A DNA stretch of 19,708 bases from CAYQAJ01 sp964415245 (GTDB lineage: Bacteria; Planctomycetota; Planctomycetia; Pirellulales; Pirellulaceae): assembly GCA_964415245.1 (NCBI GenBank), contig CAYQAJ010000067.1, positions 1 to 19,708 of the forward strand, given 5' to 3'. This document shows positions 7,054 to 14,165 of the stretch, piece after piece (positions within the stretch are counted from its first letter, which is position 1; the number at the start of each line of letters is the position of its first letter). The notes beneath the pieces are model-generated. The model had not been told where the DNA came from. It saw only the letters and a program-made list of their open reading frames with translations, and searched no databases. A program made the translations under genes and the position numbers.

Positions 7054-9351
7054 TTAGCGACGTCCGCCACTGCCTCCATAAGCCGGCGGGGACCCGGACG
7101 AGCTTCCTTTCTTGCTGCCTCCTTTGCCGGAATCGGACGACCCCTGGGGACGGTATTGCTCGAAGCCGCCGTCCGAGGACGGGCTTTGCGTGGTCGTGGT
7201 GCTTGGCGGGGGAGCCGTATCGTCGATAAACAAGGCCGCACGGTACGAGCTGTCATCCTCAAACTCGTTCTGCACGATCAGGTTGCCGTTCTCGTCCATG
7301 AGCAGGAACTCACCCGGCGCAACGAGGTCCTTGGAATCCTTGCTGTCCGTCGGGAGCGACTCGCCGCCGCGAATGTCCAACACGAGCACATTGGTGCGGA
7401 ATTCGTAGTCCTTCAGCGTGACGAACTCGCGGTAGACGGGGTGCAAGACGTCAATCTGTTTTGTGAAATTGACAAGCGAACCGCGATACACTTCCTGTGC
7501 GGCCGCGGCATCGACGGCACGCGCCCGATCAAAAATCACCGTACCGACGGTCCCCATCGGCTCGCTGAGCCACACGCGCTGGTTGTCACTGCGCAGCGTT
7601 ACCTCCTTCGCCGGCTTAACGGCGCCGGCGAGCACCCGACTCGAACTGGCCATGACGGTGATCGGTTCGCTGGGCGCGCTCCACTCGGTTTTGCGATAGA
7701 AAACCGTGTCGCGGTCTTTGAGGGCCTTGAGGCGCAGCAGCACTTCGTTGGTGAGCATCGCGTCCGGCGGAGCAATCAACCCAAGCGCCCGCCTGGGGTT
7801 GTTCGGATCGTGCACGGCCAGCTTGATTCGGTATCGGAACTTGTGCCCTCCCAGCGCTTTCAATTCGTCGTCGCCGAATACGTCGTAAAACCGAACCATT
7901 TTGTAGGGCACCAATGGCCCGGCGACGCTGCCTCGGACGGAGCCGGGGTTCAAGTCACCCAAGTACCAGCTACCTGGACCGGTACCGCTGGATGAACTCA
8001 GCGACCCACCGCTCCCGGAGCTGCCGGAACTTCGCGTCGACGAACCCTGACCGTAGGATCCCGATCCCGAGGAACTCGGCGACCCCGAACCGGACCCCGG
8101 TCGATAGGATCCCGATCCCGAGGAACTCGGCGACCCCGAACCGGACCCCGGTCGATAGGATCCCGATCCCGAGCTGCCGCCGGATGAGGAGCTACTGCCG
8201 CCGCGCGATCGTGGCGAGTAGCCACTGGCCGGTCGCCCGCCCGATGCGGGAAGCCCCGCGCCGGGCACGTCGCCACCGGGGACATCGGGGGCGCTCTCGT
8301 CGGGTTCGTCAGCGTCGGTCTTGTCCGCCTCGTCGACCTCGGTTACCGCCAACGCGCTCTGAAGCGGAACGTCCGAGTGGGCCACCAGCTCGTCGATCTG
8401 GCGGTACACGATCGGCGGCACGGGCATCGTGATCTTCGGGTCGAAGTACAGCGGATCGATGACCTCGGGGGCGACCATGGCCCAATCGTTTGTGAACCCA
8501 ACGAGCTCATGATAATTATACGTCGCCTTCGTCCACGGACCCGGGTTGTCCGGATCCGTCACGTCCTGCCGCTCGACCCACATGTACTCATAGGCGGGCC
8601 TGTCGCGCGAATCGTCGGTCGTGCCGAGGGCCCGCTCGAACTCCTGCCATTGCTTTTCGTAAGGCGCCAAAGCGAGCACGGAGACCAGATAGTAGCCCTT
8701 GGCAATGGAGTCCCGGGGCGGTTGCACTCCGCCCAAGCGTTCGACGAGGTAGGGCAACAATTGCCGGCCACGGCCGGCGGAACCGCCCGTCGACGCGAAA
8801 GGTTCACTGGAACTGGCCCCACCCGCGTAACCGGTGAGCAAGCTGCTAGTGTCCTCGTCGTCGCGGCCGGCAGCACCGCCGCCGCGCCCCACGACGGGCG
8901 CTCGGGGCGCCAGCGGATCGACATCGTCCGGGCCAGACCGCATGGCAAGAAACACCTCGCGCGCGTAAACCTCTGGCTTAATCGGCGCGAGCATCTCGGG
9001 GTCTTCGCGTTTCTGCTGGGCGCGAAACTTGTTCTTCACCAGAGGGGCGATGGCATACTGCGACGGATCGGTGGGCGCGATGCTATCGCGGACGCGCGCC
9101 TGATGATCCAGTTGGGGAACGTCGTCCAGGGGCAGGGGGACGGCGGGATCCTCGATGCGCGACGTACACTGTCGGGCCAACTCTTGCAGGGACGTGGGGG
9201 TCTTCTTCGAGTCGATGCCCTGGACGGTGTAACCGGTGCAAAAGAATATCACCAGCAACAGGCCCATCACACCCAGCACGATCTTCTCGACGTGCTGCAC
9301 GAGGAAGGCCTTCACTTCATCGCCGCTGAGGTTGAGCTTCATTTTTGCCAT
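7054..9351 (-). CDS. Large membrane-anchored Ser/Gly-linker protein, third gene of the PilM operon, 765 aa
   Basis: The function is not recognised; its place in the operon suggests a pilus or secretion platform component. I start it at 9351 (MAKMKLNLSGDEVKAF) because GAGGGAG lies about 9 nt upstream; the in-frame ATG at 9396 adds only non-conserved residues. One membrane helix is at about 22-41 (EKIVLGVMGLLLVIFFCTGY), with a short cytoplasmic N-terminus and a long periplasmic part. Two folded regions are likely, about 45-340 and 462-710, the second with VRFYDVFGDDELKALGGHKF and LAVHDPNNPRRALGL. They are separated by an acidic stretch (about 339-360) and a Ser/Gly/Tyr linker (about 365-460) containing an exact 17-residue duplication. 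The C-terminus is another Ser/Gly/Lys tail ending GGRR. It occupies the slot where pilP usually stands, but no lipobox or PilP similarity is visible. Confidence 0.85.
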   Translation of the reverse strand: MAKMKLNLSGDEVKAFLVQHVEKIVLGVMGLLLVIFFCTGYTVQGIDSKKTPTSLQELARQCTSRIEDPAVPLPLDDVPQLDHQARVRDSIAPTDPSQYAIAPLVKNKFRAQQKREDPEMLAPIKPEVYAREVFLAMRSGPDDVDPLAPRAPVVGRGGGAAGRDDEDTSSLLTGYAGGASSSEPFASTGGSAGRGRQLLPYLVERLGGVQPPRDSIAKGYYLVSVLALAPYEKQWQEFERALGTTDDSRDRPAYEYMWVERQDVTDPDNPGPWTKATYNYHELVGFTNDWAMVAPEVIDPLYFDPKITMPVPPIVYRQIDELVAHSDVPLQSALAVTEVDEADKTDADEPDESAPDVPGGDVPGAGLPASGGRPASGYSPRSRGGSSSSSGGSSGSGSYRPGSGSGSPSSSGSGSYRPGSGSGSPSSSGSGSYGQGSSTRSSGSSGSGGSLSSSSGTGPGSWYLGDLNPGSVRGSVAGPLVPYKMVRFYDVFGDDELKALGGHKFRYRIKLAVHDPNNPRRALGLIAPPDAMLTNEVLLRLKALKDRDTVFYRKTEWSAPSEPITVMASSSRVLAGAVKPAKEVTLRSDNQRVWLSEPMGTVGTVIFDRARAVDAAAAQEVYRGSLVNFTKQIDVLHPVYREFVTLKDYEFRTNVLVLDIRGGESLPTDSKDSKDLVAPGEFLLMDENGNLIVQNEFEDDSSYRAALFIDDTAPPPSTTTTQSPSSDGGFEQYRPQGSSDSGKGGSKKGSSSGSPPAYGGSGGRR
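8054..8173 (-). repeat. Exact 51-bp tandem duplication within the Ser/Gly linker
   Basis: Two identical 51-bp units lie at 8054-8104 and 8105-8155, followed by 18 further matching bases at 8156-8173 before the sequence diverges. The unit is 17 codons, so the frame is kept and the protein gains the segment G-S-G-S-Y-R-P-G-S-G-S-G-S-P-S-S-S twice. Identity down to the base points to a recent duplication in a stretch free to change length. Confidence 0.95.
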
Positions 9352-9450
9352 GAGTCTGACTCCCTCGCTGGTTCCACGGCCCCTAAACTCCCCCAACTCC
9401 CTTCGACGACTCGCGAGCCGATTGACGAGGCACGCGAGCCGGAAAACACG

Positions 9451-11151
9451 CTACGGCACACGAGCGCCAGCCGTTGCCGCAGGCGGCGTCGGCGCCGACG
9501 ATCGCACGGGCGTGGCCGAACCCGCGGCGGCCATCTTGTCAGATTTATCGCCTTTCAGGAGCTTCTCCAAATCGGCGACCGGATTGTAAATGTAAACGAT
9601 TCCGTACACCTCGACTTCGACGGTGAAAGGTCCCAGGCTTCTGTCGGGCGACGCTGCGCTGGAGCCGGACGACCCCGCGGAAGGCCCGCTGCTGCTGGGA
9701 GCACCGCTGAATCCTTCGCTGCCGCGAGCCTCTCCCGTAAACCCGCTGCCGCCGGAAGACCCGCTGCCGCCGGAAGACCCGCCGCCGCTGCCGCTGGAAC
9801 CGCCCGACGCGCTGACGCCGCCCGGATTGACGCGTACCTGCCGCACCTCCAACGTCAGCGGCGCATTGGCGCAAGCGGCCAATAGCGTGGGCAACTTTCG
9901 CTGGTCGATGACCAGCCCCAACCGAATCGGCATCCGCTTGGCGACCCGTAAGTAAGCGTCCTCCGGTTTCGGGCTGTCGGTGCTGATCGCCGCGCGGAGC
10001 CGTTGCGCCGGCAACGGCATGTAGTCCTTGTCGACGTAGCGACCCTCGGCAGGATCAACCTGCCTACCGGTGCTGCCGCTCAACGAGGAAGGACTCATGG
10101 GGCCCTGCAAGGAAGAGGGGACCGAGCCCGACGAGCTGCCCGACGGACCGAATGAAGACGAACCCGAAGAAGACGAACCCGAAGACGACGAACCCGAAGA
10201 TCGCGAATCCGAAGACGGCGAACCCGAAGAGCTCGAACCGCCCGGTGAGCCCCCTCGAGAGATGCGGCCGGCGGGGGAAAGCGCTTCGCGACCGAGCTTG
10301 ATGTACTCGATTTGTTTCACGGCGGCATTGTGCCGCGCGTCGGCGTCGCCGTTGGTGTCCTTGATGATCTGAAAGACCGACGTCAATACCCAGAGGTCCT
10401 CCTGGGCATAAAGCATGTCGAGGGTGGTGAGCTCCGTATCATCCTGCGTCCAGGCAAAACGGCTGTCGAGCAGCTCCGACTGACTGGACGCAACCCAGTC
10501 GACGACCGCCCGCTCGCGACGGAGTTGGGCTTCGGAGGCTGTTGTGTTCGATCGCAGCCCCCTGCCGCTCGACGAGGCCGATAGCGCCCCGCGGAACCCT
10601 CCCTCGGTTCCCGCTCTGGAAGTCGTGCGGCCTTGCTGCGTATCCCAAACGGCGCCGATGGTGTCGGCTAGCTTGGGCAACTCGTTGATCATGAAGTTCT
10701 TATAGTCTTGTCGGTATTCGATGCTCAACTCGCGGACGGTTGGCGTGGGAAACTCGACTTTGGCCTCGATCGGCCGCATGTCTTGCACCTTCGCCAGGAA
10801 ACTCTCTCCGAGGGAATCGGGCCACACGAAGATGTCGCCCTGCCGCTCGTATTGCAGCACCCAGGCATCCTGCACGCTCTGGTTGAGGTCGATCAACAGA
10901 AATTCCACATTTTGGCGCGTCACGTCGTTTGGGTGGATCGTCTCGCCGTGCGCCTCGACGCCGCGAGACTGGATTTCCTGAGCCTTGGAGAATTCGCCTT
11001 CGATGACAGTGCGACGGTCCTTAATGTCGCTGCGTAGCGACGCAGTTACGTACAACCACGTTCCCAGACAGACCACGGCGACGGTCCCGCACAGGATCCA
11101 GAAGCCGTGCTTGATCGACGTCGCCAGGACGTTCCTAATCTGGTCGTTCAC
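9451..11151 (-). CDS. PilO-like inner-membrane protein with Ser/Gly linkers, 566 aa
   Basis: This is a probable bitopic inner-membrane protein of the pilus or secretion platform. It starts at GTG 11151, with AGGGG placed 8 nt upstream and overlapping the pilM stop codon (TAG). The gap to pilM is only 11 bp, so translation is probably coupled. A short cytoplasmic N-terminus is followed by one helix at about 16-36 and a charged, helical stretch (about 38-70) as in PilO. The periplasmic body has segments at about 70-290 and 370-442 and a small beta domain at about 505-532 (FTVEVEVYGIVYIYNPVADLEKLL). Ser/Gly linkers at about 298-362 and 443-505 separate them. The two-part periplasmic layout recalls PilO or the Akkermansia Amuc_1100 type, but this is inferred from topology and gene order, not from sequence similarity I can show. 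Confidence 0.85.
   Translation of the reverse strand: MNDQIRNVLATSIKHGFWILCGTVAVVCLGTWLYVTASLRSDIKDRRTVIEGEFSKAQEIQSRGVEAHGETIHPNDVTRQNVEFLLIDLNQSVQDAWVLQYERQGDIFVWPDSLGESFLAKVQDMRPIEAKVEFPTPTVRELSIEYRQDYKNFMINELPKLADTIGAVWDTQQGRTTSRAGTEGGFRGALSASSSGRGLRSNTTASEAQLRRERAVVDWVASSQSELLDSRFAWTQDDTELTTLDMLYAQEDLWVLTSVFQIIKDTNGDADARHNAAVKQIEYIKLGREALSPAGRISRGGSPGGSSSSGSPSSDSRSSGSSSSGSSSSGSSSFGPSGSSSGSVPSSLQGPMSPSSLSGSTGRQVDPAEGRYVDKDYMPLPAQRLRAAISTDSPKPEDAYLRVAKRMPIRLGLVIDQRKLPTLLAACANAPLTLEVRQVRVNPGGVSASGGSSGSGGGSSGGSGSSGGSGFTGEARGSEGFSGAPSSSGPSAGSSGSSAASPDRSLGPFTVEVEVYGIVYIYNPVADLEKLLKGDKSDKMAAAGSATPVRSSAPTPPAATAGARVP
9742..9777 (-). repeat. 18-bp direct duplication in second Ser/Gly linker
   Basis: Two identical 18-bp units (CCCGCTGCCGCCGGAAGA on the plus strand) lie at 9742-9759 and 9760-9777, with a partial continuation after them. 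They encode six-residue Gly/Ser units on the minus strand and keep the frame. Confidence 0.85.
10154..10240 (-). repeat. 15-bp tandem repeat, about 5.8 copies, coding for a GSSSS array
   Basis: The plus-strand unit GAAGACGAACCCGAA is repeated from 10154 to 10228 in five copies: the first two are identical and the rest differ at one to three bases. A partial sixth follows to 10240. On the coding strand this gives the pentapeptide run GSSSS-GSSSS within the first linker of the PilO-like protein. The opposite strand reads as an acidic E/D/P run, which is only a by-product. Confidence 0.92.
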
Positions 11152-11162
11152 AAGTACATCCC

Positions 11163-13460
11163 CTACTTTGGCTGAAGGGCAACCGATTGTCCGCCGGGAG
11201 CGGGCAGCGGTGACGTTTGCTCACGCTGCTTGAGCCGTTCGCTCATGGTCGTTTCCTGCCAGCAGAACTGCACGACAAAATCGCATTTCGGCGCCTCGAA
11301 CGAGGCAGGAATCTCGCCTTTCTCGCCCGTGGCCGCTTCGGTAGGCTCTGTCTCTTTTTCGGAGGAGAAGCCGCTTCGCGGCGCTGCATCCACATACGCC
11401 GGGTTGCGTATCCGGTATTTCCGGTCGAGCTTTTCGTACGACAGGACGACGTATCCGATGCCAAGCTCCTTCATGTCGAACAGAGTGGGATCGGCACCGG
11501 GCTCGATAGGCAAAGGCACCTTACCCTCGCTGAGCTGCCGCACGAGCGTATTGCGAACGTACGTGCCGGCGGTGCCCCGCTCGATTCGCGGGTCACCATT
11601 GTGAAAGTGATGGCCGCGAATCTCGATGACCCATCCCGCTCCAGTCGGGCCCTGAATCTCGCCCGCGGCTTGCCCCTGCGCGCCCGCCGCGCCAACACTC
11701 GGTGGGTTTGTGGCGACAGGCGCATTGCTCGGCGGCGCGGCGGGAGCCGTTGTTCCATTGCCGCTGGTGGGAGGCGCCTCGGACGAACCGTCGGCCGAAG
11801 CCGCGCTTTCGGCGTTCGCCTGTTCCTCGAGCGCCTTCAGGCGCGTCTGCTCTTCCACGAGCTTTTTCTTGATTTCGTCGGTGAACCAGACGGACAGATC
11901 AGGATAGTACTCCGACTCGACCGATTCGATGTACAGATCCATGCGATCCTTGAATGGGACTTCCATCGGATCGGGGATGGTTCCCGCCTCGTAGCGAGGA
12001 TCGCGCGGTTGGGCGGCATCGATGGCGGCCAACAGCTCCAGCCACGACCGCTTGCGATCGACGTTGCCGACCACTTCTTCGCCAATCGAACGGTAGACTT
12101 CGAGCCGCTGCTGCTGTGCCTCGAAGGTGTCGAGATAATTCTTGCTCGTGGTGTCGACGCTGGCGACCATCTTCGAGGCGCCGGCCCAACTGACGCGATC
12201 CTGGCCGCTACCCGTGTACCGATTGTCGTTCACGGCGAACGCACCGAGGAAGTAGAAAACTGCATTGAATGCCACGCCCAAAAGCAATACGCCCAACGCC
12301 GCCACCGCCCACGGCTTCTTTTCGCGGACCATCCGCTCGGTGAGGAACTCGGGCGGCAAGAGGTTGGTCCGCAGCTTTGCGACGCCCAGCCCCTGCATGC
12401 ACAGCCCGTAACACACGGGGAAAGACAGGAGATTGTCGTGGAACGCCGGTGCCTTCGTGACGTTGCCCCCCTTCAGCCGCGCGAACGATTTAACCTCGAT
12501 GGCCGTCTGGTTCAGATGCTTGGCCAAGTATTGTTCCAGGCCGGGCAACTTGGCGCCGTTGCCCAATACCAAGAGCCGGCCGACCTTGGCCTGCCGGTCG
12601 ATGTTGCGGAAGTAGCCCACCGATCGTTGGATTTCCGTCACCAGGTCGCTGAACACCGGCCGCATCACCTGGAAGATCTTCTTCGGATCTTCGGCTTGTC
12701 GGGCGTTGCGCTTCAGATGCTCGGCCTTGGCGTAGGTCAGCTTCAGCTCCTTGGTGAGCTGCTTGGTGAAGTGGTTGCCCCCCAGCGGAATGCTCCGCTG
12801 CCAGACGCGGGACCCGTTGGTGATCACCAGGTCGGTCGTCTCGGTGCCCATCGACAGCACGACGAGCGACTCGGGCGGGTTGTCGGGGTCGAAGTCCTGA
12901 TCTTCCGGGACCTGTAATACGTCGTAGACAACGAAGTTGAAGATCGAAAGGGGCGCAAGCTGAACGATGTGCAGCTCGACGTCCGCATCGGTAAACGGCT
13001 CGATCGCGTGGAACACCTGATCCCGCTTCATGGCGAACAGGCCCACCTCGGCGTCGAGCGTGATGCCGTCGACCACCATCCCCCCCATTTGCTGGTAGTC
13101 CCAGATTACGTCTTCCAGCGCGAAGGGAATCTGCTGCCGGGCCTCATACCGGACGATGTCGGGAATCACCTTGGCATCGACCGGAGGCGGCTTGAAGAAC
13201 CGCGCCAGACCCGCCTGACCCGAAACGGAAATGGCGATCTTGTCGCCTTCGATTTCGTTGCGGGAAAGGAATTGCTTCACGGCGTCGCGGACCAGCTCTT
13301 CGGCGTTTGCCTCGGGCTGGCTGAGCACCTTAGGGTACTCGATGTAATCGTAGGATTCGGCAACGACCGTCTTCCCGTCGTCGTCGAGCGTACAGCGCAG
13401 CGCCTTCAACGCGCACTGTCCAATGTCGATACCCCAGACGCCGCTTCGTCTTTTGGCCAT
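11163..13460 (-). CDS. pilM: PilM-PilN-type fusion: actin-like pilus assembly ATPase joined to a membrane-spanning periplasmic region, 765 aa
   Basis: Residues 1 to about 360 form a PilM domain, the cytoplasmic actin/FtsA-like protein of type IV pilus assembly. Evidence includes GVWGIDIGQCALKALR (phosphate-binding loop 1), DIVRYEARQQIPFALEDVIWDYQ (101-123), VLSMGTETTDLVI (201-213), IPLGGNHFTKQL and VLGNGAKLPGLEQYL (298-312). The chain then continues with L-R-T-N-L-L-P-P-E (363-371), which matches the INLLP motif that begins PilN and binds PilM. A basic segment, a membrane helix (about 383-408) and a periplasmic region follow. This contains a helical part (about 440-550), an Ala/Pro/Ser linker (about 550-608) and a beta-rich C-terminal domain (about 609-690). 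I start at ATG 13460 (MAKRRSGVWG) with AGGGG upstream; the extension to 13526 is not conserved. Ordinary PilM is about 350 aa, so this is double length. Confidence 0.9.
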   Translation of the reverse strand: MAKRRSGVWGIDIGQCALKALRCTLDDDGKTVVAESYDYIEYPKVLSQPEANAEELVRDAVKQFLSRNEIEGDKIAISVSGQAGLARFFKPPPVDAKVIPDIVRYEARQQIPFALEDVIWDYQQMGGMVVDGITLDAEVGLFAMKRDQVFHAIEPFTDADVELHIVQLAPLSIFNFVVYDVLQVPEDQDFDPDNPPESLVVLSMGTETTDLVITNGSRVWQRSIPLGGNHFTKQLTKELKLTYAKAEHLKRNARQAEDPKKIFQVMRPVFSDLVTEIQRSVGYFRNIDRQAKVGRLLVLGNGAKLPGLEQYLAKHLNQTAIEVKSFARLKGGNVTKAPAFHDNLLSFPVCYGLCMQGLGVAKLRTNLLPPEFLTERMVREKKPWAVAALGVLLLGVAFNAVFYFLGAFAVNDNRYTGSGQDRVSWAGASKMVASVDTTSKNYLDTFEAQQQRLEVYRSIGEEVVGNVDRKRSWLELLAAIDAAQPRDPRYEAGTIPDPMEVPFKDRMDLYIESVESEYYPDLSVWFTDEIKKKLVEEQTRLKALEEQANAESAASADGSSEAPPTSGNGTTAPAAPPSNAPVATNPPSVGAAGAQGQAAGEIQGPTGAGWVIEIRGHHFHNGDPRIERGTAGTYVRNTLVRQLSEGKVPLPIEPGADPTLFDMKELGIGYVVLSYEKLDRKYRIRNPAYVDAAPRSGFSSEKETEPTEAATGEKGEIPASFEAPKCDFVVQFCWQETTMSERLKQREQTSPLPAPGGQSVALQPK

Positions 13461-14165
13461 GAATGATCCCCTGCGTCCCGTTGGGCCTCCACAAGCGGTG
13501 GTTCCACGGCCGCTTGTTCCGGTCACTCCGCCACGAAAAAATGGATATGCGAATCAGGACAAGCAGGCAGAGAAGGGAGCACCGGACTCTCATGTAACAA
13601 TGTACCGAGGTTCTGGCACCATTGTCAACTCTCGCGATCCGCGCCAAAGTGCGCTAAAAGCAATCCAAGTCAGGGGATACCATGGCCCGCGGCTAACTTT
13701 CGCGCGGGTGCGGCGTGTGCCAGCCGACGAAGTCTTCCCGCGCACGCCAGGCCCCCTCCGGGCGCCGTGTCCGATGGGACGCCATGCCCTCGCAGACGCC
13801 GGGAACGCCTTGGCAAACGTGTTCTGCTTCGGTGGCAGTGCCCCAACGGCGGTGCCGGGTACGTGGCAAACGACGGCGGGGGAACCGGCGCGGCACCCAG
13901 GAATCGCGTCGACATACCGGCCGCGCCCTCAGACTTCCCGCGTAGCAAAAACGGCGCGCAGGGTAAAACGGGCCAGATTGTCAGACCTTCCGATTCTGAC
14001 GGTCGCGCACGGTCGACGGACCGCGGAGACGCGGTTATTGTGGGATTGGCTGCTGCGGAGCCAGCAGCGGAACAACCCGCCGTCGCCCCGAATCCCGCCG
14101 CCACGGATCGTTCGCCCTCGCTGCTACGCACTCGTTCCTTCGCCCTCGCTGCTACACCCCCGACG
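13461..14165. other. Approx. 700-bp gene-free divergent spacer between pilM and the GH38-like gene
   Basis: Apart from the candidate pilM promoter I see no gene here. Long frames exist on both strands, but they overlap each other, lack ribosome-binding sites and translate to Arg/Ala/Pro-rich sequence typical of chance frames in GC-rich DNA. A GC-rich hairpin is possible at 13686-13708 (CCCGCG / CGCGGG, 11-nt loop). A 17-bp direct repeat (TTCGCCCTCGCTGCTAC) occurs at 14111-14127 and 14139-14155, just before the downstream ATG. Confidence 0.6.
13599..13628 (-). promoter_or_regulatory. Candidate sigma-70-type promoter of the pilM operon
   Basis: On the minus strand a perfect TTGACA (positions 13628-13623) is followed after 18 bp by TACATT (13604-13599), a four-of-six match to the -10 consensus. 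It points at pilM and would leave an untranslated leader of roughly 130 nt. No competing site of similar quality was seen closer to the gene. Confidence 0.45.

Noticed and set aside
8377..9885. Long plus-strand open frame (502 codons) opposite the pilus operon
   Set aside because: It lies antisense across two well-supported genes and their gap, has no ribosome-binding site, and its translation is His/Arg/Gly-rich, as expected for a shadow frame in GC-rich DNA.
11217..12917. Plus-strand open frame of 566 codons opposite pilM
   Set aside because: Entirely antisense to a clear PilM domain; the composition and lack of motifs mark it as a shadow.
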